Assembly (NCBI GenBank): GCA_030762895.1
Contig: CM061065.1
Location: 80,051,607-80,115,606 of the forward strand
Direction: 5' to 3'
DNA from: Sophora flavescens
Lineage: Eukaryota > Streptophyta > Magnoliopsida > Fabales > Fabaceae
Length of the DNA stretch: 64,000 nt
Shown here: positions 22,259 to 33,727 of the stretch, piece after piece
Layout: the number at the start of each line of letters is the position of its first letter
Position numbering within the stretch: the first letter of the stretch is position 1
Position numbers and translations under genes: made by a program
Notes under the pieces: model-generated
Told to the model about the DNA's origin: nothing
Database searches by the model: none
The model's input: the letters and a program-made list of their open reading frames with translations, nothing else

Positions 22259-23064
22259 ATGGAGAACCGGGTTGGAAATTTGGAAAAGATGGTCACTGAG
22301 CTGAGCAAAGCAAGATGGTCACTGAGCACGGCGTGAAACTCGATGACTTAAAAACAGATATGGACTACATCAAAGATTTGTTACTGCAGATGCAAAACAA
22401 GAAAACACCTTCTGTGGAGGGAGACCATTCCGTGAACAAGAAAGATAAATCCAAGGAGGAAGAAGAGGAGGATGAAGGTTCTGTTGAGGAAGGAAGCATG
22501 CCACTCCGTTCTTGGGTAAAGAAGGTAGAATTACCTACCTTTGAAGGGAATGACCCTCTGGGATGGCTGGCCAGAGCTGAAAAATTCTTTGAGGTGCAAC
22601 AAGTCAAGCCCTCAGAAAAGTTGCAGCTGTCCTTCATCAGTATGGAAGGAAATGCTGTACATTGGCTCCAATATTGGCGCCAGAAATCCAAGAATCATTC
22701 TTGGAAGGATTTTTCAGAAGCTTTGATGCGAAGATTTGGAGGGAATGGAAGAGGAACTGTGTACGAGCGGCTGGCAGCATTGAGACAGACCAATGGAGTG
22801 GAAGAATATGTCCAAGAATTCGAACTATTGGTTGCTCAAGCAAGACTCAATGCTGAGGTTCAATTGCTCGGATATTTTTTGGCTGGGTTGCACCCAAAAA
22901 TCCGAAGTCAGGTGCGCCCCCATGACCCAAAAGATTTAACCCGAGCCATGGAGGTAGCTCGCGACTTGGAGGAAGCTCTGAAACAGGTGCGCGGATACGG
23001 GGTTTCGCAGGGAAGAGGAGTAAATTCATCGTTCAGGTATCAAGGGGGTGGCGGAATCGTTTCT
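22259..23064 (+). pseudogene. GYP1 gag, N-terminal part
   Basis: The retrotransposon gag core is clear: VELPTFEGNDPLGWLARAEK, then FISMEGNAVHWLQYW, FSEALMRRFGG and YVQEFELLVAQARL. The first ATG (22259) opens a frame that closes after 25 codons. A duplication of AAGATGGTCACTGAGC (22286 and 22311) shifts it, and the long frame now starts at 22315. An acidic Lys/Glu-rich segment lies at residues 40-60. The frame ends where the copia LTR begins (23065) and resumes at 27768. Confidence 0.85.
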
Positions 23065-23219
23065 TGTTAATACAGAGAAACTAGAGAAGAAAAAGAGAGA
23101 GAAAGAATTTCTATTTCAGTGAATTGCATTTTTCTAATTACACTGAATCTGGCCAACTGATATTTATATCAGTTGGCTCTTGCTAGCTGTCCTAACAGAA
23201 CAGTTACACCTGTAACTGA

Positions 23220-26200
23220 TTACTGAGTTGCATGTGTAGGGGTGGGATACACTGCCCTCAGGTCTATGATAAGTACAGTACACTCACACACCCCTCCACA
23301 AGGTCTTGGAGAAGCCATGGCAGCCACCTTGAACTTGTCACGCAGGAAGAGAAACCGAGTAGGGGACAAAGGCTTGGTAAGAGCATCAGTCCACTGGTCT
23401 TGGGAAGGGACATGGAGAACTTGCAGCTGCTTATTGAGAACCTTTTCCCTCACAAAAAATAGGTCAATCTCCATGTGTTTAGTGCGGGCACGGAGGACTG
23501 GATTATGAGCCAGAGAAACCGCACTTTGGTTATCACAGTAAATGATGGGAGCTGAGAAGTGAATGCCAAGCTCAGTGAGAAGTGTTTGGATCCAAAGAAC
23601 ATCTGCTGTTACTTGAGCTAGGCTACGGTACTCAGCTTCGGTGCTGGACCGAGCCATAACTTGTTGCTTGCGAGACCACCAACATACTAAATTTGGACCA
23701 AGATATATGGCTGCACCCGAAGTGGATCTGCGATCATCAGGATCAGCAGCCCAATCAGCATCACAAAAGGCCCTTAAGGCAAGAGGGTGATGTGGAGAGG
23801 CAGGGATAAACTGCAGCCCATGATGAAGAGTGCCTTTCAAGTACCTTAGAATTCTTTTGACAGCACTCCAATGTGATTCTAGAGGTCTTGCCATAAATTG
23901 GCAGACTTTATTCACTGCGAAACTGAGTTCAGGACATGTGATAGTCACATATTGTAGTGCACCGACTACAGACCGATACATGGAAGGATCAGAATAGACA
24001 TCAGAACCAGTTTTAGACAGCTTGCAAGAAGAGTTCATTGGGGAAGAGATAGGTTTAGCCTCAGCCATGTTTGTCTTGACTAATAAGTCTCGGATATATT
24101 TGCTTTGAGTGAGGAAAAGAGTGCCATTCTGCTGTTTATGAACCTCTATACCAAGAAAATAGTCCAAAGCCCCCAATTGTTTTAGTGCAAACACAGAATT
24201 CAGCTTCTTAATTAGAGTATGAACTAGGACAGAGTTGCTGTCAGTGATGATAATATCATCAACGTACACTAAGAGATAGACAACAGCCCCATTGAGATTA
24301 TAGACAAACAAAGAAGGATCACATTTGCTGTCCTTGAAGCCAAGATTAAGCAAGCTGTGCTTGAGCCGTTCAAACCACTGCCTAGGGGCTTGTTTTAAGC
24401 CATAAAGAGCTTTATGAAGCTTGCAAACAAGAGTTGAATCAGGTGCCTCAAACCCTGGAGGCTGCTGCATATACACTTCTTCCTCCAATAATCCATTAAG
24501 GAATGCAGTATTCACATCCAACTGCTGTAATGCCCAATTACGAAAGCAAGAGTCAAAATCAGTCTAATTGTCACTTGTTTCACCACCGGAGAGAAGGTTT
24601 CATTGTAATCAAAACCATGGAATTGATGAAATCCTTTTGCCACCAAACGGGCCTTATACCTATTGATAGAACCATTTGGGTTTTCCTTGATGCGGAACAC
24701 CCACTTGCAGCCAATGGGTATTCTATTAGGAGGCAAGGGAACTAAGGACCATGTTTTATTATTTTGCAGGGCAGCAAATTCCTCCTGCATTGCAACATGC
24801 CATTTAGGATCACTAAGTGCTTGTTTTGCACTCTTCGGTTCCACACGAGTAAGGAGAAGACTTGGATTGACTCTAGGACATACAATTCCTGACTTTGAAC
24901 GTGTTTGCATGGGATGACAGTTGGCTGGTTGAGTAGACTGTTCAGAAGTGGGATTAGTTGGGGTGGGATTCAAGGAAGAGGGGCTAGACTCATGATGGGT
25001 AAGGGATTGGGATGAAGTGGACACAAGGCTAGGAATAGGAGTGGGAGAAGTAGGAGAAGAATTGGAAGGTTGAGGTGTGGGGGAAACTAGAGGAATAGAG
25101 GCCAAAGGAAGAGTGGGTGGAATAGGAGTGACAGTAGTAGAAGGTGCTGGAAAAATTTCAGAATATAGAAACCTATTTTCATTAAAGAGGACATCTTGGG
25201 AGATGTATAGGCGGCCACTTGGTAAGAGACACTTGTATCCCTTGTAAGTGGTGGAGTAGCCAAGGAAAATACACTCATTGAGATCGAAAATCCAGATCAA
25301 AAGAGTAAGGCCAAGCTCCACAATATGCCTAGGTTTTCTCTCAACCACACCATTTTGATGGTGTGTATGAGGGCAAATTAGCCTATGAATAACTCCAAGT
25401 TCATTTAGATATTTAGTGAAGGGGCGGTATTCTCCCCCCCCAATCAGTTTGGAGGCACTTTAATGGAGTGTCGAATTGTAATTCAGCCATAGCCTTAAAT
25501 TGTTTGAACACCGTTAGGGCATCGGATTTATTTTTTAGAAGGTAAATCCAAGTGAAGCGAGAAAAGGCATCTACAAATGTAATGTAATAACGAAAATTTT
25601 GAGCGGATGGCATGGCGGATGGCCCCCACAAGTCACTGAACACAAGTTCAAGAGGAGTAGTATATTGAGTATTAGAGGAAGGGGAATGAAGCTGATGGGC
25701 TTTCCCAACACAACAAGCAGCACAAAAACTATCTTCATTTTTATTAGAAATTGAGATGTTACAATGCTTCAATACAATTCTCATAGTTTGAGGATTAGGG
25801 TGACCTAGGCGTAAATGCCAAGTAAATTGGGAACTAGGGGATACAATTTTAGTTGTCTGTGATGTAGGTACAGTATTACAAGAAATGTTGTTTACAAGAG
25901 GAATGGAAGAACTAGGAGACAAGGATGACATAGCTTTGGAGCTAGATGGCAGGAACTGCAGACTTGGAAACTGATACAAACCATCAGAGCCCACTTGACC
26001 ACGAATGAGGACTTCATCATTGGCCTGAGATTTGACAAGACAGTGGTTAGCATGAAACTCAAAGTAAACACAATTATCCTTAGCAAATTTGCTAACACTA
26101 ATCAAGTTCTTAGTGATTTGAGGAACATGTAATAGATTGTGAAGAACAAGAGGTACATAGGAGTTTAAAGGAGACTTAAAGTAAGTGGAACCAGAAGAAC

Positions 26201-26291
26201 TAATGTGCAAACCTTGACCATTCCCAATGAAGATCCGATCATGACCTTCAAAAGGAGTGGGCTGATGGATGTTGTTAGGATCTGCAGTCAC
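23220..26291 (-). pseudogene. Copia (23065-27762) pol: protease, integrase, RT, RNase H
   Basis: In order on the minus strand: the protease end and GAG-pre-integrase (LLHVPQITKNLISVSKFAKD, WHLRLGHPNPQTM, FCAACCVGKAHQL). The integrase core (ELVFSDLWGPSAM, YYITFVDAFSRFTWIYLL) is followed by a break near 25413. Then come the integrase C-terminus (ECIFLGYSTTYKGYKCL) and RT from QEEFAALQNNKTWSLVPLPP through LDVNTAFLNG-type motifs to LVYVDDIIITDSN. RNase H follows (AFCDADWAADPDDRRSTSG, SSTEAEYRSLA, CDNQSAVSLAHNPV). Only three or so breaks are seen (near 25400, 24515 and the gag-pol join), so this copy is young but inactive. Confidence 0.85.
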
Positions 26292-26408
26292 ATGGAAGGA
26301 TGCACCGCAGTCGGGGATACCATTGTTGAGTAGCCCGAGGTGCCGAGTTCATAACCATGGCACTTGGTTGTGACAGTGACCGTAAAATTGCTGCAGTGGT
26401 GGACGAAA

Positions 26409-27555
26409 CTAAGGTGGTGGAGTCCAATGAGAAGAGGAACCTGAACTCAAAGCTCCTTGTTGATAGGACTGAAATTGGGATGGACCTTGCTGATACTGAG
26501 AATTTGGAGGCCGATAGCCTTGGAAATAATTCTGGAAAGGCTGTGGATTAGGCTGATATCCATTATACTGAAGATGTGCAGGAGGCTGATAGTTCTGATT
26601 AAATCGATTGTAACATATATCAGCCGTATGGCCATATTTGTAACATACTTGAAATTGTATATTCGAGCGGCCGCCACCACGGCCACGGTCAGAACGGCCA
26701 CCACGTCCACGACTAGAACCTCGAAAATTAGGGAATTGACTTGAATCCGAATTATGAGATAGATGAACTTGACCCTGAGTAGAGTCACTAGGTTGAGAAG
26801 AAGAAGGTGTCAAGCTCTGAGTTAGGTTAATAGAGCTGGACTCACCAAGTTCCTTCTTGCGAAATTTGTTTTGTCTGAGTTCATGAGCCAATAGAAGTGC
26901 TTCTACCTCATCAACAAGTGAGGGTTCAAACTTGCTCTCGATCATCGAAATTATAGGGCCAAATTCTTAAGGCAATCCTTCAAGAATCACATCAATGTGT
27001 TCTTGAGAGGAAACTTGATCGCTTATAGATGCAAGAGAATCCACCAAAGCCTTAATACGAAGAAGGTACTCAGACCGTGCGATCCGCAAGAACCGTAGAT
27101 CGCAATTCAGAACTAAGTTGCCGTGCCTTTGCGCGAGTTTGTTTGTAGAAGAAATTGTGGATTTTCTCCCAAAGCTGAAACGCATGTGAACAACCAAGGA
27201 ATCGAGACAAGATCGCACTCGAGATTGTCGACTGGAGCCATGAAAGAAGGATTTGATCCTGTTGCTCCCAATCAGCAAACACAGGATTCAACGAACCTGC
27301 TAATCGATCAACTTCACTCAGATACTGTGGTGAAATTTCCGGAGAAACGATGAAACGGTGAAGACGATGTGCCTTAATCACCGGTTCGATTTGCTGCCGC
27401 CATAAGACAAAGTTCTTGTCATCGAGTTTATCGTTGATTTGATGAGAAAAAGTCACCGGAGAAGACGACACAGAGCGTAGAGGAGTTACGCGATGCGGCG
27501 GCGATGGATGCGGAGGTGGCGGTGGAGGGGAAGAATCGGCCATCAGAATCTTCAA
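26409..27555 (-). pseudogene. Copia (23065-27762) gag
   Basis: The start codon lies near 27541-27555. After a Pro-rich leader come LDDKNFVLWRQQIEPVIKAH, the UBN2-type copia gag domain, and LWEKIHNFFYKQTRAKARQL. A frameshift near 27080 moves the frame to IKALVDSLASI...HIDVILEGLP, and a stop follows before the Ser/Gly-rich C-terminus. The zinc knuckle near 26650 reads FQVCYKYGHTADIC, lacking the first Cys of the usual CQVC pair. The knuckle is followed by an Asn/Gln/Tyr/Pro-rich tail. Confidence 0.8.
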
Positions 27556-27767
27556 GCTCGCGATACCATGTTAATACAAAGAAACTAGAGAAGAAAAAGA
27601 GAGAGAGAATTTCTATTTCATTGAATTGCATTTTTCTAATTACACTGAATCTGGCCAACTGTCCTAACATAACAGTTACACCTGTAACTGATTACTGAGT
27701 TGCATGTGTAGGGGTGGGATACACTGCACTCAGGTCTATGATAAGTACAGTACACTCACACATCTCT

Positions 27768-28390
27768 CGAGGAGGGGCGTTTGGTGGCAGCAACAATGCC
27801 CAAGCGTCCAATGGTGGGACTCGAACGACTTCAGTGTCTTCGGTGGCCAAACCAGCAGGAAACGGGTACCAAGGATCCAGAAATAGGGGAATTCGAACTT
27901 TACCCTATGCGGAATATGTAAGAAGAAGAGATGATGGTCGGTGCTACCACTGTGGATTAGCATTCGGACCAGGGCATCGATGCCCAGAAAAGAGCCTCAT
28001 AATTGTGATTCTTGCAGAAGATGAGCAAATAAATGACGAGGGAGAGATTACCTTGATGGAAAATGAAGAGGGGAACGAGGAAGAAAAAGAGAGAGACAGA
28101 GGAGGAGGTGGAATGTCAATGGCTAGATCTCGTCTGTTTGTTCTGTTGGAGGACCGACTCAACCTCGGACCATGAAATTAAGGGGTTTGCTAAATGGGGA
28201 AGAAGTTATGGTGCTAATCGATAGTGGAGCAAGCCACAACTTTGTATCCAGTAAATTGGTACAAAGGTTGGGGTTAGTTGCTGATCCAACAAAGCCTTAC
28301 TGTGTAAGGTTAGGGGATGGTAATCGAAAACCTACCCAAGGATGTTGCAAGAACCTAAGATTGCAATTGGGAAATTACACTGAGTGGTGA
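27768..28390 (+). pseudogene. GYP1 gag C-terminus and aspartic protease
   Basis: This resumes the gag frame at RGGAFGGSNN. It includes the zinc knuckle CYHCGLAFGPGHRC (near 27940), a long acidic linker, and the retropepsin-like protease with the active site VLIDSGASHNFVSSKLV near 28210. The frame ends at a TGA (28387), just where the protease should continue (a following frame reads FLFDLGGVDLILG). Confidence 0.85.
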
Positions 28391-28683
28391 TTTCTTTTTG
28401 TTTGATTTGGGAGGAGTAGATTTGATCTTGGGAGTGGCTTTGGCTGGAAACATTGGGAGAGATTAAGGTGAACTGGAGAACTCTAAGTATGTCCTTTGCT
28501 CATCAAAATCAAAACATTCTGATACAGGGAGACCCTAGTTTGTCTAAGGCAGTAATCACATCCAGAGCAATGATGAAAATAGCCAATGAAGAAGTAGAGA
28601 TGATGTGCATGTTGTGGGGGATAGAAAAGGACAGAGTGGGACTTGTAATTGAGCAGCAGTAATGTAAAGATCAGCTGCAGGAA

Positions 28684-28913
28684 GTGTTGACAAAATTTAC
28701 CCAAGTCTTTAATGAGCCTAAGGGATTGCCTCCTTCTAGAGAAGTAGATCACACAATACCCATTAAGGAAGGGATGGATCCAATAAATGTAAGACCTTAT
28801 CGGTACCCTCATCTGCGGAAAAATGAGATTGAAACACAGGTAGCAGAAATGCTGTCCTCCGGAGTTATCAGGCCCAGTAACAGTCCATACTCCAGCCTAG
28901 TTATCTTGGTGAA
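28684..28913 (+). pseudogene. GYP1 reverse transcriptase, N-terminal part
   Basis: The frame reads FTQVFNEPKGLPPSREVDHT...NVRPYRYPHLRKNEIE...MLSSGVIRPSNSPYSS, the N-terminal landmark region of gypsy RT. It is cut after VILV, where a 7.3-kb non-autonomous element inserted; the sequence continues at 36235 with KKKDGSWRFCVDYRALN. Confidence 0.9.
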
Positions 28914-30810
28914 TGTTAGAAAATCAGAGAAATATCTGATAATATCTTTTCATATCTTAGCATATCTTAGAGTATTATTGATAATCTCTTAGGATTTATT
29001 TCTTATTTATATTTTATGATTTGATTCTCTATTTGATTAAGATTAGGATTCTACTTTTAGTATAAATAGGACTATTGGGTTGTCTTTTGTAATCACATCA
29101 TCATTACATCAAATTCAATATTAGTCTTATTATTTGTTAACTTGTTTCTCTCTTTTCCTCCTTCCCTTCCCTATCAAAAACCTGCCAATTCAACATGGTA
29201 TCTAGAGCTAGACAAAGGTACCAACCTCCGTGACATGTCCCGTCACTATTCTGCTGCAGAGTTCCGATAAGTATGAAGGAACTCTAATCATCTTCTTAGC
29301 CATACAACAAAAAAATAAATAAATCCTTTTCTCTCCTCCGTTGTGTTCTTTTCCAGCGCGTCCTTCTTCTTTCCGACCTGCGTTCCTGTCCCGTTAGCCG
29401 CTGTTAGCTGCCGTCCACCTCTGTCTGCAGTTGTCTCTGGCTGCTGACACCACCGCCGGACTCGCCTGCCGCCGATCTGTCCAGCCGTTCGGACAGCAAC
29501 GCCGTATGCCTCCAGACGCTCCCGCACGTGCGTGTCCTCTGATCAGGGCGCAGCCGCACGTGTGGTCGCGCTGTCGCCACGCGCCAAAAAGAACGAGCGT
29601 TTACAAAATAATGTAGATAGGGAAGCGACAACTCGGATGTCGTCTCACAAGGACTCTTTGGTTGTTGTCATTATTAACAGAAAATCAGTAAAAGTCAGAT
29701 TTGGGGGGTTTTGAGATTGAAAACTAAATAAAGAAAACAGAACAGAAAAACAATACAATAAGAAGTAATTACCAAATAAGCTAAAGAACGATCAACCTAC
29801 TGTTCTCGGTTTCCCACTATCATTGGTTCATATAAATCCAAGCCCTAAGCAGATTCTAATCCCCTCCCGGTTGTAGCAACAAATAACAAACGAAATTCGC
29901 TACTACGGATGTATGTTCCTATTCCCGAAATAACAAACGGGGTTAAGCCCTCATGAACTAAACGAACATGAATGAACACACGCGAAATAACAAACGCGAT
30001 TAAGTATAAGAACATAGCATCACCGAAATGAATCAACACAATACTATACACTCCTGAAATAACAAACAGAAATATATAGCATGGCATTGAAAAGAGAATA
30101 GCAAATGAAAACAGGAATACAGAACCTCAAGTGAAAATGGAAACCAATCATAGTAGATTAATCTAGGAGACTAGTTCTCCATTACAGAAATAAACACAAA
30201 AGTAAAGAAAATGAACTACTGACTAACTAGCTACTCTGACTAAAACTAGCCAGCTTCCTAGCCAACTCTTCAGTTCTGTCTAAAACTGACTTATATACAA
30301 CTTCTGGACTACGCGGACTCGCGAGGCGAGCACACATTCGCGAGGCGAGTAATGCGAACAGTCTTCAGTGAGTGGCTAGCTCGAGAGGCGATCTTATCTT
30401 CGCGAGGCGAATCTCTTCAAATTCCAAACTGTAACGCCCGTGACCTTCAACATGCATAAACCGTGTTGACTTTTGGTCTTCAGGGTTGGATTACTCATGA
30501 CGCGAGTCAAGTCTTCGCGGGGCGAGACAGAATGGTTGGCAATTTTCTGGAACAGTCACCTTCTGGTTCGCGAGGCGAACGCCCTTTCGCTTGGCGAGAC
30601 ACTCCAGAATTATTCCTTTTTATTAACCTGAAAACAGAAAATAGCATAAGTGCTTTATTTAACTCTAAATCAACTAAATTAACCTAAAAATACTTACAGA
30701 CTCAAAATGCTGCTTAAAGACAATCAAGTCTAATTTGGGTGAAATGATATAAAATTAGCACAAAGCCATGGTCTTTACTAGTTATAAAACCAGTCAACCA
30801 GAGGCTCATC

Positions 30811-32200
30811 AAAATACCCCAAACTTAAACTTTGCTTGTCCCCAAGCAAACTAAAACTTAAACAAGACTCAGACTTGGTAACATTAAGGATTCAATCAAC
30901 TTTGCACAAATTTTAAGCAATTTAACAAACAGTTTTCTTCAATGATTCCCCCCTTTCAAACAAAGCAATCCCCACAATCATTTATTCTAAACAATTGAGA
31001 ATTTCATCATTCAAACAATTATTAATCTAAGCAGGGGATCCAAGTCACACACAAGAGGGAGATCACCAAATTCAAACAACTGCCTTCCTCACAAGGGCAT
31101 TTAGTGTTCACTCAATCACTCAGTTTGTGTCTAGGTCATCAACAATTCACTCAGTTTCACTTTTAAGAGCACTTCCCATAAATTTGATTTTCATCTCCAA
31201 ATGATTCCCACAGAAAACATGCATGCAACATCAAAAGGTCTTTTATAGGTTGTAATGGGGCCTGGCTAAGGGTAGGATATACAAGGGTACTAGGCTGAAG
31301 TCCCTAGGAACTAAGAGAGCATGAAACTTTTTACACTTTGAAATTAAACTCAAGTTCCTTTCATCATTTTTTTCTTTATGCTTCTGGGTGACTACAACCT
31401 CTTTTTTTTTTCTAATACTTTTATTTTTAATATTTTTACACTTTTCTCTCTTTTTTTTTTTTCTTTTTCTTTTCTTTTTTCTTTTTTTTTTTCCAATCCC
31501 AAATAACACATTGCACCTTGTAGCCACCCCAAACTTAGTTTCTTGCAACCTTTCTCTTATCAAGATTCCATGCTCTCCTAATCCTAAGATCGGGTTAACA
31601 TGGGTTTTTTCCAGATTTTAGCTTGTAACATAAGGTTAACAAGAATTAACAATAGGCTAATCAGGCTCAATGGGGCTAACTAAGGAACATGCATTAAGGG
31701 TGGTTATTTTAGGCTAAGTAGCTATTTACAAAGAAAACGCCTAAATCATCTGAAGCAAACACATAATCATGCAAACCAAAAAGAGATTCAAGCAAATTCA
31801 GGAAAGTGCAACTTAAAAGTGATTTCACACAGTCAAAAACATGTTGGAGGCTCAAAACCTCACCTGGACATTATTTGCAAATTGCTTGACAGAGATTCTA
31901 TCCCTAGTGTGTGCTTCCTATCACCCCAAACTTATCATAAATCATGCCATCACAACAAAATCTCAAAGTTCAGTTTTCAATCACATGGGGATCATTTTTC
32001 AAAAATTTCTCATATCCTAGGGGGAAAATAGTCAACACATAACATGCAATCAATCTATGCAAAATCAATAAAATCCAATAAACTTGCCAACACAAGACTC
32101 AACACAACTCCTGAGCTTCTCAAATTATTTAGGAGCTTTATTGAAAACAAAGCAGAAATAAAGCAAGGAAAAGAAAATTAAAAAGAGCAAGGTTCAGAAA
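30811..32200 (-). other. Non-coding 3' half of the Tat-like element, with a pyrimidine tract
   Basis: It contains no gag or pol trace. A polypyrimidine stretch (CTTTTTTTTTTTTCTTTTT-like) occupies 31387-31493, and the motif CCAAACTTA recurs (near 30820, 31530 and 31925). This is where pol and the 3' UTR of a complete Tat element would be. Confidence 0.5.
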
Positions 32201-32484
32201 ACCTCATTGGAGGGCGGTTCCACCAGGATCCCATTGCTTGTAACATAAGGCCCAAGTGATAGCCAAAGGGTGGGAATTCATTCCATGCTTCCATAACTTG
32301 CAGCCTTGATGTGGGAGTGAGTGCTTGACAATTATGATGACTCCTTCCAGTGCGACGGACTTCTCACTCCCTCTTGGGTCAAAGATGACCTCTTTCTCAA
32401 CTTTGTCCGTAAAGTCCTCCCAATAAAATTGGGGTTCAATCCCTTGGACTGGCCATGGTGCAAGATCCAAAGGCTTAAACTCCA

Positions 32485-33279
32485 TCACTGGTGGTTCCAC
32501 AGGGGAGGTGGCAAACAGTTAGCTGGGGTTACTGGTGCTGCTTCAACTTCTGCATTTTCTTCATTCACTGCACTAACAAAGTTATCACCTGCTATACATG
32601 CAGAAATTTCAGCACACACCACACAAAGGTTAGTGTTAGTAGAGTCAGTACATATATCACAATAAACTGAATCAGTAAAATTCTGAATGTCTGGAAATTC
32701 GGCAATTAGTTCATCCACCCCATCACTCTCAACACATGCATTTGATTTAATTGAATCATCTACTTCCAAAGGTTCTTCATCATCCTCAAGCACGGGGAAG
32801 CAGATGTCCTCCTGATCCTCATTTTCTGTATTTCCTGAACAGAATAAACCTGCATAACAGTCTATACACAAAGCAGTGTCAGTACAATAACAATCCGTAC
32901 AGGCATTAGAATCAGGGGATTCAACACACAGTGCATCAATAGAAACATTATCACAATCATCAGCAACAGTATCTTCAAGAATAACCATCTGTGAATCTTT
33001 ATGTTCTTCAAGGGGCCATGGAGTTAGCGGTGCAGCCGAGTTGGCGACAATTTTATCAATTAGAATGGACAACTTCCGAGATTCGGCTTCTCCCTTCTGG
33101 TATTCAAGATTACTTGCCTCCATCCTCTGTTGGAATTCAAGATTTTGTTGTGCCATTTGTTGAAAGCTTGCTTCCATTTGTTCAGTCATCTGTTTGAACA
33201 GGTCCTCTAGTGAAGGTTCGGAAGGTGCAGAGGTGGTCGCTTGGGGAGGATTCTGGGGTGGTGCCAGTGGTAACATCAA
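32485..33279 (-). CDS. 264-aa acidic, cysteine-rich ORF of the Tat-like element
   Basis: An uninterrupted frame lies downstream of the truncated gag. Residues 25-70 are Gln/Met/Glu-rich and probably coiled coil (FKQMTEQMEASFQQMAQQ). Residues 105-240 are acidic and carry clustered Cys pairs (CTDCYCTDTALCIDC, CDICTDSTNTNLCVVC). It is not a standard zinc knuckle and I do not recognise the domain. It may be a gag-derived remnant after deletion, but it is open over nearly 800 bp in a pol-less element. A further frame (32204-32500, starting MEPPVMEFKPLDLAPWP) follows. That frame resembles the linker seen before protease/RT in Tat/Athila polyproteins. Confidence 0.5.
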   Translation of the reverse strand: MMLPLAPPQNPPQATTSAPSEPSLEDLFKQMTEQMEASFQQMAQQNLEFQQRMEASNLEYQKGEAESRKLSILIDKIVANSAAPLTPWPLEEHKDSQMVILEDTVADDCDNVSIDALCVESPDSNACTDCYCTDTALCIDCYAGLFCSGNTENEDQEDICFPVLEDDEEPLEVDDSIKSNACVESDGVDELIAEFPDIQNFTDSVYCDICTDSTNTNLCVVCAEISACIAGDNFVSAVNEENAEVEAAPVTPANCLPPPLWNHQ

Positions 33280-33361
33280 TTGTGAGTCCCCATACCAGGG
33301 GTTTGGATGGTTTCCCCAGCTCGGGTGGTACTCATAAGTGTAAGGGTCAGGAATGTTGTGC

Positions 33362-33727
33362 CTAATTGATGCAAACGAAAACAGGAGAATATCTCCTCAG
33401 GAAGGCTTCCTTCAAATCAAACCAGCTGAGAATGGAATTCGCCTCAAGATTATACAACCAATCCCTTGCAGCGCCTTCAAGTGAGAGACGGAAAGCTCCC
33501 ATCTTGATGTGATCTTCTTTTAGTTCTTCAGGTCTCAACATTATAGAACAAACAGCCTGGAATTTCTTTAGATGCTCCTGGGGATTTTCACCTGCAAGAC
33601 CACTAAACCTTGGCAACCAGTGCCTTAAAACAGCAAAATCAGGATAAGATATGCATGGTGGTGGTTTATAGTAAACATTAGGCATGTACCCACACATGTA
33701 ATTCTCCATGGCAGTACTGAAATTCAC
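33362..33727 (-). pseudogene. Truncated gypsy gag of the Tat-like element
   Basis: A 121-codon frame starts near the primer site and contains the gag core: FSGLAGENPQEHLKKFQAVC, EELKEDHIKMGAFRLSLEGA, ARDWLYNLEANSILSWFDLK and AFLRRYSP. It ends at once after this, where a complete gag would continue for several hundred residues, so an internal deletion removed the gag C-terminus and all of pol. Confidence 0.85.

Larger units (their letters stand above)
23065..27762 (-). mobile_element. Ty1/copia element inserted in GYP1 gag
   Basis: LTRs lie at 23065-23290 (3' LTR in its own orientation) and 27569-27762 (5' LTR). The primer site on the minus strand is TGGTATCGCGAGC, just left of 27569. Flanks TTTCT (23060-23064) and TCTCT (27763-27767) are a target duplication with one change; removing the element restores the GYP1 gag frame (...VS|RGGAFGG...). 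Gag and pol occupy almost all of the interior in a few frames, with only a handful of frameshifts. The left LTR carries a 30-bp insertion relative to the right; otherwise about four substitutions are visible. Confidence 0.92.

Noticed and set aside
29845..30087. 80-codon minus-strand frame found twice (also 34117-34359)
   Set aside because: Both copies lie in the two LTRs of the same element; the repeat reflects LTR identity, not a gene family.
30463..30687. 74-codon plus-strand frame found twice (also 34716-34940)
   Set aside because: Same reason: LTR sequence read on the opposite strand.
31388..31621. Phe/Leu-rich plus-strand frame resembling a membrane protein
   Set aside because: It is encoded by a polypyrimidine tract in the non-coding half of the Tat-like element.
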